Assembly (NCBI GenBank): GCA_051201605.1 | Contig: CP179201.1 | Location: forward strand, 3,286,001-3,350,000 | DNA from: CABZJG01 sp902512685 | GTDB taxonomy: Bacteria; Pseudomonadota; Alphaproteobacteria; Rhodobacterales; Rhodobacteraceae | Length of the DNA: 64,000 bases | Direction: 5' to 3' | Part shown: in pieces, positions 36,388 through 44,854 of the stretch | Layout: each line of letters begins with the position of its first letter | Numbering within the stretch: position 1 is the stretch's first letter | Notes under the pieces: generated by a model | What the model saw: only the letters and a program-made list of their open reading frames with translations | Databases searched by the model: none | Told to the model about the DNA's origin: nothing | Program-made: the position numbers and the translations under genes

Positions 36388-36762
36388 TCAACAACTTTCC
36401 CAAAATTTCAATACACCCTTACTTGCAAAATGCCTTTCTCTTGATAATTCCGATATTATTGAAAAGCAGGTATCTGCTGCTTCATCACTGTGCAATAAAC
36501 GACTACTCTTAATCATACGTGAGACTCGCCTTTGGTTATGATTTTTCGGCATTAACCATGCATCGGTATTCTTCATGAATCTGAAAAACCAATTTTGAGA
36601 TAAAATTAAGTTGTCTTGAGCTTTGCTTGAATTCAAAATCTCATCAATTTCTTGATCAATCAAAACAGGTGCATCCCATACGGCATTGCTTGGCTCATCC
36701 AATGGGAAAATCCATTGGATATATAATAATATCTTTTTCAGGAAAATGAATTCAGTGGTTAA
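36388..36762 (-). pseudogene. OGFr_N-domain protein relic
   Basis: Read on the minus strand, this stretch gives the hallmark of the opioid-growth-factor-receptor N-terminal domain family, which occurs in many bacteria: LYIQWIFPLDEPSNAVWDAP, then NHNQRRVSRMIKSSRLL, corresponding to the family's HDYIQWLFPL and NHNxxRxTRxLRSLRLL segments. No ATG precedes the conserved part; an in-frame TAA at 36763-36765 separates it from another 65 open codons (to 36960) that do not resemble the family. The gene is therefore 5'-degenerate, unless an alternative start inside 36690-36762 is used. Function of the bacterial family is unknown. Confidence 0.6.
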
Positions 36763-36948
36763 TTAATTCAATGATTGTTTAACAAACGGAATAGTATAAT
36801 CTGAAGAGTGGAAAAAGCTTGCTAAATCCTCGTTCTGTAAAATAACCTTGTAATACTTGTTTAACTGATGCCTCTCTGAATTTAGAGCTTCAACGCCTCG
36901 AGGCACTAACATTTTATTTTTTATGACAAACATTAAAGGTAGAAAATA

Positions 36949-38490
36949 ATGTCTTTGCAAAAAATCAAACTGATTACTTTTATTATTTTTTCGCTTATGA
37001 TTTTCATCCCTCCCCTAAAAGCAAATGATGTTCTGGTCGCACAACAACTCTTAACAGAACTTGGATATGTGCCCGGTCCAATTGACGGGAGTTACGGAGG
37101 AAAAACAAGAGCAGCTTTAGAAAATTATTATGCCGCACAAAATAAGAAATTTGACGGTGATTTAAGCTCAAACGAGATCCGTTCATTAAAAAAATCAGTG
37201 CAAAATCCAAATTATTCTTTTGAAGCTTTGAAAATGATGGATGCGCATATCCGGCAAAGTGAACTGCTGCAGGTGCGACTACCTAAAAGTAATTTAGTTA
37301 TAAAAGACTATGAAAGGTTTCGAAAATATAGGTTAAGTCATTACAAAAATAATTATTCGTGGACAGGTTGGCTATGGAACCAAAAGGGCAGCAGTGGGCA
37401 AATTTTAGATAAAAAATACTGCCATGAAACACTGCTAAAATTTTTAATTCCAACTTCCCCGCAAGGCAATTTCAAGGGAAGAACTGAGAGTGATTTCACA
37501 AGCTGCCAGAACGCTTTTATCACATTTGGCGTAACAAATTTTGATGCCTCAATAAAAATGTATCAGAAACTCTTTTTGGAAATGGCAAAGGCACCCAAAG
37601 ACCAATGGGTGTACAGGCATTCAAATAAAAAAGACTATAACCCAAGCTATTATCATGTCGGTGGAGTACTAGCGACCTTCTATATGTATTACGCTGTAAA
37701 TTATGAAGCCTTTAGCTACACAAGAAAGGAAAGGATACTAATTGAAAATTACTTTAAGAAAAAAGCGTTTGCAGAGCGTTTTAATCTCGATGGAGACAGA
37801 AGGACTGCTCTTTGCCCCATTAAATACCCAATGAATTTGAATAGGCGCATTCATCAGGTGAACAACTGCGGTTCTGTGAGATTAAGATTTGCTGCAGGGG
37901 AACTGGCTTTAGCTATAGTCACAAAAGACAGCGCACTCTGGAAAAAAGGTCTTTGGGATCTTGATTATACATTAAGTATGACGAACGATGAGGGCTTTTT
38001 TGTTCCCCTATCTGCTAAAGGATGTAAAGCTCTTGGCTACACCTATGATACAAGCAGATTGTTTTCGCTAAATGTCGAAATACTAAAATTAGCGGGCTAT
38101 AGTTTATTAGATTACAAGACCCGGCATGGGAAAACAATTTCGCAAGCATATGAAATGCTTTTCAAGCAATATGAAGATATTACAATATCCAATCACATCG
38201 CAAAAAAGACTATCGGGTCATCTAGCTGTGGAGATACGCCTTACAAAACTCATAGTGAATTTTTAGCGCAGGAATTTGGCTCTGTTGATAATGAATGGGT
38301 GCCAGGAGTAGACCGTTTTATAAATTGGAGCATAAGATATGTTTCTGAGAAAAAACCGGAATGGATAAAAGTTGAAAACCTTTGGGATATTGAAACAGAT
38401 CCATTTATTGGCAACTATCACACGATTACAGCGTTTGAAATTTATAATGCTAATGTGCTGTCGGAACCTAAAAGTATTTGGAATAATTAA
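36949..38490 (+). CDS. Secreted PG-binding protein with lyase-like toroid domain
   Basis: A 513-residue exported protein. A signal peptide (about 1-25) is followed by a peptidoglycan-binding type 1 repeat at about 30-75 with LLTELGYVPGPIDGSYGGKT. The remaining 400 residues are Tyr- and Lys-rich; NNCGSVRLRFAAG and the stretch around DEGFFVPLSAKGCKALGYTY recall the alpha/alpha-toroid of alginate-lyase-like polysaccharide lyases, though I cannot identify catalytic residues with confidence. A polysaccharide-active envelope enzyme is the best inference. The region is A+T-rich, and the same PG-binding module begins the convergent protein at 38793. Confidence 0.7.
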   Translation: MSLQKIKLITFIIFSLMIFIPPLKANDVLVAQQLLTELGYVPGPIDGSYGGKTRAALENYYAAQNKKFDGDLSSNEIRSLKKSVQNPNYSFEALKMMDAHIRQSELLQVRLPKSNLVIKDYERFRKYRLSHYKNNYSWTGWLWNQKGSSGQILDKKYCHETLLKFLIPTSPQGNFKGRTESDFTSCQNAFITFGVTNFDASIKMYQKLFLEMAKAPKDQWVYRHSNKKDYNPSYYHVGGVLATFYMYYAVNYEAFSYTRKERILIENYFKKKAFAERFNLDGDRRTALCPIKYPMNLNRRIHQVNNCGSVRLRFAAGELALAIVTKDSALWKKGLWDLDYTLSMTNDEGFFVPLSAKGCKALGYTYDTSRLFSLNVEILKLAGYSLLDYKTRHGKTISQAYEMLFKQYEDITISNHIAKKTIGSSSCGDTPYKTHSEFLAQEFGSVDNEWVPGVDRFINWSIRYVSEKKPEWIKVENLWDIETDPFIGNYHTITAFEIYNANVLSEPKSIWNN

Positions 38491-38528
38491 TTTAGCGGTA
38501 AATAGGGGTGAAAAGCTTCACGCCGAAG

Positions 38529-38697
38529 TTAGTTAGCGCATAGTAAGTTCTCCACTTTCGCCTGAGGTTTACTATCAGTCTCAATATATCGTTGAGTAGT
38601 TTGAAGAGATGAATACCTTGCAATCAACTCCCCTAAATTAGTGCCATTAATTGGGTAATACCCTCCTAGGATGGAGGTTGGAGCAGATCTGATAACG
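38529..38697 (-). pseudogene. Tyrosine recombinase C-terminal relic
   Basis: The minus strand encodes GTNLGELIARYSSLQTTQRY followed by IETDSKPQAKVENLLC and a stop at 38529-38531. The TTQRYIET segment is the C-terminal signature of phage-type integrases and holds the nucleophilic Tyr. Only about 50 codons are recognisable; the Arg-His-Arg residues that should lie upstream are gone. It supports arrival of this region by site-specific integration, probably at the nearby tRNA-Lys. The rest of the 302-base gap holds nothing else I can identify. Confidence 0.65.
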
Positions 38698-38792
38698 GAG
38701 ACATAATTTGCCTAGTCTTCCGTCCTAAACAAATCTCAGAATGCCACTATAATTAAGAAGTGCGCTTTGGGTTGTGGGTAAAGCTATTTATA

Positions 38793-40322
38793 TCAGCGTA
38801 TTCGCCCATACTTTAGTGGTTCATAACCAAGCTTGTATGTATCGTAAAATTTCTCCATCGCAGCATTGATCACTACAATTCTATTATCGTCAGTATCGAT
38901 AGCAATTTGCTGCCCATTAGCCCCATTCATCACTAGAACAGTCTTATTTCTAAGACCCTTGATATCCGTGTAAAATTGCCCGGCATATGATTTTGCAAGG
39001 TTCCAAAAATCTACCTTCCCCCAGCGCCGATCAGTGCTATCCCATCTGGCATTTCTAAAGTTAGTAGGAACTCGCTTCGCATGTATTTCTTTAAGGTATT
39101 TCCCTACGCACGTATCATTATTCCAATCGTCTAAGATCGCTTTTGCGATACGTAGATAATCATAGCGTGTAGCTGAGATACCGTAGACACCTGCGCCTTG
39201 TCTTATTCGGGTCTTCATTGAGGGCTGTCTGTCTCTAGAGTAACCCTCAATCGGATTCATTGCTAAGATTACAGGGTTTTCTATTCGAATTTTATCTTGG
39301 TAAATCTGCTTAATAAACTTCTCAAAGTCAGTTCCTGTGCGATGCATTATGTAATTGAAAATTACATCGGTAGTAAGGTTACTGTATTTGTATGATTTTC
39401 TTGAATTTCGTTTCGAACCTTTGAGTTCTTTGGGGTTTTCCGCTGCTTTCTTTAAAGGGGCATTACCGTGAAAATTACGACCTGTGTTTATAAAAGTTCC
39501 TCGATCTATTACGTGAGAGTCCCCTGCCGTCATCGTCAATAAATTAATCAGAGATTGCCCGTAATAAAGCGTATCTTCCATTAACTTCCAATCGTAGATT
39601 TCTTCATTGATAGAGCTGATATATCCTTGGCAAATCGCATGCCCTAAGATGTAAGAGGCGATACTCTTACCCATCGAATTCGATTGAAAATATGACTTAT
39701 CTGTTAACTTTACTGTGTAACGTCCTTTAGGGGGTAAAGCGTCATACACAACAACACCATCATCATAATACAGATAACTAAATATTGCTGAATTTGCGAG
39801 CTCATCATCAACTTTATCATTTTTTTCAAGTTTCTTTTGAAATTGATACGGGGGCTTTGATGGACGGATTTTATAAGTTTCGTTCTTGTAGCTTAAGAAC
39901 TTATCACCAACTCTGTAATAATGCGAAATAGTTGCATCGTTGACTTGTTTATCTAAGTCGGGAATTTGTGATCTGCCCTCAAAAATTGTGACTTTATCAT
40001 CTGTCGATGAATTAATTTTGTTTTGGTTCCTTGTGCATTTTTTGATGGAAAATGCTGCTTGAGTAGTGAGAAACGAAAACTGATCATTGCCTAAACGACC
40101 ATCATATTTGAGCTTGTTATCTTTGAAAAATTTCTTAGCTGCTGCTTCTGTTCTCCTACCCCAAGCACCATCAATTGGACCTGGGTTATAGCAAAGGTTA
40201 GTGAGTAAGCTTTGTACCTTACGAACGTCGACACCCTCTTCCACACCGGCTTTTGCGTTCGTTGTTGTAATAACTATCGCAATCAAAAAGGTTGAAAATA
40301 TACTGCTTATAAATTTTACCAA
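38793..40322 (-). CDS. PG-binding beta-lactamase-fold serine hydrolase
   Basis: About 509 residues. A signal peptide (VKFISSIFSTFLIAIVITTT, then NAKA) leads into a peptidoglycan-binding type 1 repeat (CYNPGPIDGAWGRRTEAAAK) and a class C beta-lactamase/esterase-like domain. The nucleophile motif is SNSMGKS (S-x-x-K), the second motif YSNLTTD (Y-x-N), and the KTG motif is not recognisable (VMNGANGQQI at that place). No ATG is available; the TTG at 40322 with AAGAAGG upstream gives a clean signal peptide, a TTG at 40364 being the alternative. It follows a truncated paralogue in the same direction. Confidence 0.75.
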   Translation of the reverse strand: MVKFISSIFSTFLIAIVITTTNAKAGVEEGVDVRKVQSLLTNLCYNPGPIDGAWGRRTEAAAKKFFKDNKLKYDGRLGNDQFSFLTTQAAFSIKKCTRNQNKINSSTDDKVTIFEGRSQIPDLDKQVNDATISHYYRVGDKFLSYKNETYKIRPSKPPYQFQKKLEKNDKVDDELANSAIFSYLYYDDGVVVYDALPPKGRYTVKLTDKSYFQSNSMGKSIASYILGHAICQGYISSINEEIYDWKLMEDTLYYGQSLINLLTMTAGDSHVIDRGTFINTGRNFHGNAPLKKAAENPKELKGSKRNSRKSYKYSNLTTDVIFNYIMHRTGTDFEKFIKQIYQDKIRIENPVILAMNPIEGYSRDRQPSMKTRIRQGAGVYGISATRYDYLRIAKAILDDWNNDTCVGKYLKEIHAKRVPTNFRNARWDSTDRRWGKVDFWNLAKSYAGQFYTDIKGLRNKTVLVMNGANGQQIAIDTDDNRIVVINAAMEKFYDTYKLGYEPLKYGRIR

Positions 40323-40344
40323 TTTGTAGATAACCTTCTTATTT

Positions 40345-41265
40345 TTATTGCTTAAGCTTACCAAAACGAATGGCGTTGTATCCTAGTTCAATCCAATTGT
40401 AATTGGTTGTTGCTGCATTCATTACAATGATGCGTGAGTTATCCAAATCGATGAATATGTCTTGTCCACCATAACCAGCCATTCCCAATATATTTCGATT
40501 ACGCATTTTTGGGAAATCCATGTAAAAATAGCCTCCATATTTGTAAGACTTTATATCCATATGAGGCGTCTTTAAGCTGCCCGCAGAACGCTGCATACCG
40601 TTTCTAACACTCTTCTTTTTTAATTCCTCAAAGTAAGCACCAAGACAGTTATTAGACTGCCAATCATTCATCATTACTTTAGCAATTCGAAGGTAGTCAT
40701 ATTTTGTAGCAAAGAATGAATACCAACCTTGGGTATCGAGAGAATTGCCGGTACCATTATGTCTCAGAAACATCACCGGCTTTTCTATTTTGACATGATC
40801 ATTAAAAACTTGCTTCAGGAATTTTTTCCAATCGTTGCCAGTCTTATAAATTATATAATTCAAAGCAATATTTGTGGCTAATCCGTTATAGTTAAATCTA
40901 TCAACTTCATTTACCTGCGTGTTAGAGAGGTCTGATCGAACTAATTGATCTAAAGTAAAGTTTGCGTTGAACCATCGACCCGACTTCAACAAACCATCAC
41001 TTTCGGTGACAACATGATGGTCTCGAGCACGCATGTTCAAAATTTTGATGAGTGGTTGCTGAGCGTACAGAGTGTTTTGAATCAGCTTCCAATCATTAAG
41101 GTCCTGATCTAACGAGTCCAGATAACCTTTACAGATGGCATGCCCCACCAAATAAGACACAATTGATTTTCCAATTGAATGACTAGGGTATTTGGTCGAA
41201 TTGTTTAACTCAAATGAAAACCGCTCATTATTTGCAAGCCCATCATAGATGATATTGTCATCTTC
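40345..41265 (-). pseudogene. Beta-lactamase-fold paralogue truncated by IS3
   Basis: The last 307 codons of a second serine hydrolase, close to the protein at 38793: SHSIGKSIVSYLVGHAICKG carries the S-x-x-K nucleophile, then FNYNGLATNIALNYI (Y-x-N) and the same C-terminus (NSRIIVMNAATTNY). The reading frame is open without a start right up to the insertion sequence at 41266, so the signal peptide and any PG-binding module have been removed. The ATG-less start reported at 41160 would skip the catalytic Ser. The two genes are adjacent tandem duplicates. Confidence 0.75.
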
Positions 41266-41303
41266 TGGACCTGTCCCGCTTTAGTGCCGCTCCGAGTTCT
41301 CAC

Positions 41304-42161
41304 TTAAGCGGCTATCCGTTCGAAAGCCAAGGGGCTTTTCCAGCCTAATGCAGAATGTCTGCGGCGTGGGTTATAAAAGCCATTGATATATTTGAAGATA
41401 GCCAGTTCAGCAGCACGGCGTGTGTGCCAAGTATTTCGCCATATCAGTTCAGCCTTGATAGTTTTGAAGAATGTTTCCATTGCTGCATTGTCATAGCAAT
41501 TACCCTTTCCTGACATTGATATTTTAAATCCGTGTTTGCGAAGCCGAGCCTGGTATTCATGTGAGCAATATTGGCTTCCACGATCACTGTGATGGATGCA
41601 ATCCTTAGGAGGACGCCGCAAAGCAACCGCCATGTCTAACGCACGTATTGCCAGATCCTTCTTCATCCGATTACTGACCGACCAACCGATGATGCGCCTT
41701 GAATGTAAATCAAGTACAGCAGCCAAGTATAGCCATCCTTCACGTGTCCATATATAGCTAATATCAACCACCCATTTTTGATTAGGCTTATCGGTAGTAA
41801 AATCACGATCCAGCAGATTTGGCGCAATATTAAACTTGTGATTACTATCCGTTGTGACCTTATGTTTACGGGTTCTGATAACGGATATGGCGTTCTGGCG
41901 CATCAATCTTCCTACACGGTGGTGGCCGACCTGCAGACCTAACTCTTTCAGCTCTTCGGTCATTCTGACGCGCCCATAACTATTGTGACTTAGGGCGAAT
42001 TGATCCCGAATATGAGCCAATAAAACCATATCCGTTCTCTGACTTTGGTTGATTGGTCGTGTGCGATAGGCGCGGTAACCACGTGCACTGACATTCATAA
42101 TATGACACAGACGATTGATTGGAAGCGTGCCACGGTGTTCTTCGATAAACTTAAACCTCAC
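41304..42161 (-). CDS. IS3-family transposase orfB
   Basis: A 285-residue integrase-core transposase with the DDE triad in WVVDISYIWT, HHSDRGSQYC and DNAAMETFFKTIK. It opens at a GTG overlapping the end of orfA. The frame continues upstream to the A6G slippery run (42191-42197), so the active product is probably an OrfAB fusion made by -1 frameshifting. The gene appears intact. Confidence 0.93.
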   Translation of the reverse strand: MRFKFIEEHRGTLPINRLCHIMNVSARGYRAYRTRPINQSQRTDMVLLAHIRDQFALSHNSYGRVRMTEELKELGLQVGHHRVGRLMRQNAISVIRTRKHKVTTDSNHKFNIAPNLLDRDFTTDKPNQKWVVDISYIWTREGWLYLAAVLDLHSRRIIGWSVSNRMKKDLAIRALDMAVALRRPPKDCIHHSDRGSQYCSHEYQARLRKHGFKISMSGKGNCYDNAAMETFFKTIKAELIWRNTWHTRRAAELAIFKYINGFYNPRRRHSALGWKSPLAFERIAA

Positions 42162-42433
42162 GGTTTTTGCTTCGCGAAGAACTGTGTTGCCTTTTTTAAT
42201 ATTTCCCTCTCCTCACGAAGCATGCGGACTTCTTTTCGCAGCCGTTCGTTTTCGTGAATCAAATCAATTTGTGGCTCAGGCGTAGAAACTGTATCGCGCT
42301 CTTCTTTGATCCAGCGGCTCAGTGTCGAAAAACCAATCCCAAAGTCCGATGCGACCTGCTTACGGCTAAGCCCACTTGTTAATGCTACGCGCACAACTTC
42401 CTGTCTAAATTCTGCTGTTGGTTTGTTTCCCAT
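42158..42433 (-). CDS. IS3-family transposase orfA
   Basis: A 91-residue protein with an N-terminal helix-turn-helix (SGLSRKQVASDFGIGFSTLS) and a C-terminal leucine-zipper-like coiled coil (ENERLRKEVRMLREEREIL). It binds the element ends and fuses to OrfB by frameshifting. A run of six A followed by G near its 3' end, read on the minus strand, is the classical IS3 slippery site. Confidence 0.93.
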   Translation of the reverse strand: MGNKPTAEFRQEVVRVALTSGLSRKQVASDFGIGFSTLSRWIKEERDTVSTPEPQIDLIHENERLRKEVRMLREEREILKKATQFFAKQKP

Positions 42434-42496
42434 GTGTATTCTCCTTTAGTGCATAATATGCGGTTAAAGGAGCGGCACAATTCCGCGACAGGTCCA

Positions 42497-42775
42497 ATGT
42501 TGCAGGTGCCCACATCCAGGCCGTTAATATAGGCAATCGCCCGGTTCAAGTCATTGGTGCAGACTCCCGATGAAAGGCCGAAGTCGGTCGAGTTTGAGAT
42601 ACTCATAACCTCGTCGTCATTGTCCGGAACCCGCACGATGGGAATGACGGGGCCAAAGGTTTCTTCCATCACCAACTCAGAGTCGTGCGGTACATAATCC
42701 ACCACGATAGGCGGCAGAAGTGCGCCTTGGCGACCCGGGTGATAGAGGATTTTCGCACCCTCCTTTTCGGCCATG
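42497..42775 (-). pseudogene. Internal aldehyde dehydrogenase fragment
   Basis: About 93 codons from the C-terminal third of an aldehyde dehydrogenase, closest in pattern to the phosphonoacetaldehyde dehydrogenase (PhnY) type: ALLPPIVVDYVPHDSELVME, then ETFGPVIPIVRVPDNDDEVM and SNSTDFGLSSGVCTND. Both ends are cut by IS3 elements, and the catalytic Cys region is absent, so it is non-functional. It is a scrap of a lost gene. Confidence 0.85.
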
Positions 42776-42786
42776 TGTCTAGCCCC

Positions 42787-43653
42787 CTATATTCGCCCAT
42801 TGATTTTTGGTTTCTCTAATAAGGTTTCTGGGACGGGTGGGCGCATGTTCAATGCGTGATGAGGTCTGATCTGGTTGTATTGCCGGAGCCAAACATTGAT
42901 AGCGACCTGGGCTTGCCGTGTGGTGTGGAACCATTCAGCGTTGAGGACTTCTTTTCGCAAGGTGCCGTTAAAGCGTTCGTTGTATCCATTTTCCCAAGGG
43001 CTGCCTGGATAGATTTGCATTGGTTTGATGCCGATCCTTTTCAGCCAGTCCTGTAGATGCGTGGCAATAAACTCGGGTCCGTTGTCAGAGCGAATAAACT
43101 CTGGCTTACCATGTTTGATCAGCAGCGGGTGCAGTGTCTCCAAAACATCATGCGCATTCATTTTGGGCCGCACTGCTACGCAGAGCGCTTCACGGGTGTA
43201 TTCATCTAGAACCGTGAACATTTTATAGCTGCGCCCATTGCTAAGCTTATCGTGCACAAAGTCGATCGCCCAAATATGGTTCGGATGTGTGGGCCACAGC
43301 CTGATGATGGAACTGTCTTTGTGATAAAGCCGTTTGCGCTTCTTGTGCCGGCGCGGCAGCTGTAAACCTTCTTCGTTCCATAAGCGCTCTATCCTCTTGT
43401 GGTTAACACGCCAGCCTTCTATGCGCAGCAGGGCTGTGACTTTCCTATAGCCATAACACCCATATTGCTTGGCCAGCCGGATCATCGCCAAGCGTAGTTC
43501 GGTATCATCTGTGGGTTTGGCTTGATAGCGCAGACTTGAGCGGGCTACATCCAGAACAGCGCAAGCACGCCGCTCAGAAATATCCAGCTTTTGACGCGTA
43601 TGAATAACAGCCTGACGAAGCTGAGCCCGCGTCAGGCCCGCGGCTTTAGATGA
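42787..43653 (-). CDS. IS3-family transposase orfB, frameshifted
   Basis: The orfB frame is open from 43653, overlapping the last 22 bases of orfA, and includes TRAQLRQAVIHTRQKLDISE, then the integrase core with IWAIDFVHDKLSNGRSYKM, IRSDNGPEFIATHLQ and PWENGYNERFNGTLRKE (DDE). It lacks its own ATG near the 5' end and is presumably made as an OrfAB fusion. The sequence type (FTVLDEYTREAL) resembles the IS51/IS407 side of the IS3 family. Confidence 0.9.
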   Translation of the reverse strand, partial: SSKAAGLTRAQLRQAVIHTRQKLDISERRACAVLDVARSSLRYQAKPTDDTELRLAMIRLAKQYGCYGYRKVTALLRIEGWRVNHKRIERLWNEEGLQLPRRHKKRKRLYHKDSSIIRLWPTHPNHIWAIDFVHDKLSNGRSYKMFTVLDEYTREALCVAVRPKMNAHDVLETLHPLLIKHGKPEFIRSDNGPEFIATHLQDWLKRIGIKPMQIYPGSPWENGYNERFNGTLRKEVLNAEWFHTTRQAQVAINVWLRQYNQIRPHHALNMRPPVPETLLEKPKINGRI

Positions 43654-43919
43654 TCAAGGCTCTCCTTCAGGATCACCTTGTCTAACTGCAAGTCAGCGAC
43701 GATCTTCTTCAAGCGCTCGTTTTCTTTCTTGAGCAATTTCATCTCAGAAACCTGTGAACGAGAAAGACCTCCAAACTTCTTGCGCCAGTAATAATAACTC
43801 TTATCTGAAATCCCAGCTTTGCGACACGCACTCAAAACGTCCAAACCATCGTGCAAATGAACATCAATCTCGCGTAACAACTTCAACACATCTTCATCAG
43901 AATAACGCTTCCGAGCCAT
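43632..43919 (-). CDS. IS3-family transposase orfA
   Basis: A 95-residue helix-turn-helix protein (DVLSACRKAGISDKSYYYWR) followed by a coiled coil (LKKENERLKKIVADLQLDK) ending at DHLKPRA. It matches the OrfA of IS3 elements in this subgroup and overlaps orfB in a different frame. Confidence 0.93.
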   Translation of the reverse strand: MARKRYSDEDVLKLLREIDVHLHDGLDVLSACRKAGISDKSYYYWRKKFGGLSRSQVSEMKLLKKENERLKKIVADLQLDKVILKESLDHLKPRA

Positions 43920-43974
43920 GTTTCCTTACTCCCTTTGCCAAAATATACTGGCACAGTTCTAGGGGGCTAAGACA

Positions 43975-44259
43975 ATTGAAGATAATTTGGGAGCCAAGAA
44001 GCTCTCTCCAAACAGGGTCATCGAGCTTAACGAATGGGCGGCAATTCGAGAACTTGTACAGGCAAATGTCGGGGTATCGATCGTGCCTGAAAGCGAAGCT
44101 TACAATCTTGATGAAGACTGTAAAGTGCGCATTGCTGATGTGCATATGCACATAACACAATTCCTGATTTATCGGTGCGATCGCAAGGGACTTGCGACCC
44201 TGAAAGCGTTTCAGAGGCTTATTACACCAGTCAACGGAGCAGCGTTCGACGCCGCGTGA
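43975..44259 (+). pseudogene. LysR-family regulator, C-terminal fragment
   Basis: The frame is open from the edge of the second IS3 and gives about 94 codons of a LysR substrate-binding domain C-terminus: LNEWAAIRELVQANVGVSIV followed by PESEAY, then FLIYRCDRKGLATLKAFQRL. The DNA-binding domain and most of the effector domain are missing. A TTG at 43987 could start a 90-residue peptide, but it would have no LysR function. Confidence 0.75.
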
Positions 44260-44590
44260 TTTCCACAACATTTGAACCCATCAAACTGTGCGGCTTGCGG
44301 TCTTGGTTTGATGTCTTGAGCCACGCCGAAAAGTTTCGAAAAAGTTCTGGCCACGTACATTTTTCATTCTACCTATCGCTGGCAAGGAAGATTGCACTTA
44401 CCAGCCATGTTGCAAGTGCTAAGACCATGGTAGAGAGTTTGGCCAATCTGTTCCCCATTTGCCTAAAGCTCTTAAATGGAATTCCTTGCGGGGAACGACT
44501 TGGAACGGATTGTGTTGCAATGATACTTCTGTGAGGGTTGTGTCGGTTTTATGCCTTTATGGCGAGCGTGGGGTAGGGATTTTTAGGTGA
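44260..44590. other. Degenerate intergenic stretch
   Basis: About 330 bases with no convincing gene. On the minus strand, 44373-44458 encodes a 28-residue signal-peptide-like start (MGNRLAKLSTMVLALATWL) that runs into a stop, probably the 5' stub of a lost exported protein. The forward frame at 44175-44534 shows no family character. Confidence 0.35.
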
Positions 44591-44854
44591 ATGAATAAGC
44601 CCAAGTTTCAATATAATTCCGCCACTGCGTCTTGCCTTTTTTGCGAGCGAACACATAACCCACATCCCGATTTCAAGCATGAGCCCATTGTTACAACCCG
44701 GTTGATAGTCAAAAATAAAGAAAGAGAAGTCTGTATCAATTGCTATTATGAACTCCTAGAGGCCGCTCTATCATCAAGCAAAAGCTTTCCAGTCATTCTT
44801 GAGGAAAAGCTTAATTTGGTCCGAATATTCGAGAAACAAAAAATAGTATATTAA
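44591..44854 (+). CDS. Small CxxC...CxxC hypothetical protein
   Basis: An 87-residue protein with two Cys pairs, CLFC near residue 16 and CINC near residue 52, suggesting a small zinc ribbon. The rest is charged, with no membrane segment. AGGTGA abuts the ATG, an unusually close ribosome site, which lowers confidence in the start. I do not recognise the family. Confidence 0.5.
   Translation: MNKPKFQYNSATASCLFCERTHNPHPDFKHEPIVTTRLIVKNKEREVCINCYYELLEAALSSSKSFPVILEEKLNLVRIFEKQKIVY

Larger units (their letters stand above)
41266..42496 (-). mobile_element. IS3-family insertion sequence, first copy
   Basis: A 1231-base element with terminal inverted repeats of about 28 bases: both ends begin TGGACCTGTC and share TGCCGCTCC at positions 20-28. 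It carries overlapping orfA and orfB. The flanks (TCTTC on the left, ATGTT on the right) are not a target duplication, and genes on the two sides are unrelated, so this copy marks a rearrangement or deletion joint. Confidence 0.93.
42776..43974 (-). mobile_element. IS3-family insertion sequence, second copy
   Basis: An element of about 1199 bases, different from the first. Its ends read TGTCTAGCCCCCTA on the left and TGTCTTAGCCCCCTA (inverted) on the right, differing by one inserted T. It carries orfA and orfB in -1 frames. No target duplication is seen (GGCCA on the left, ATTGA on the right), and the flanks belong to different lost genes. Confidence 0.9.

Noticed and set aside
42385..42774. 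Complete 129-residue gene over the aldehyde dehydrogenase fragment
   Set aside because: Its last third is IS3 sequence read through the element border, so it is an artificial fusion.
41304..43919. A single composite transposon made of the two IS3 elements
   Set aside because: The two elements differ in terminal repeats and transposase type, so they cannot move as one unit bounded by matching ends.
44175..44534. Forward 119-codon open frame after the LysR stub
   Set aside because: It overlaps the LysR fragment in another frame, has no recognisable motif and no good ribosome site.
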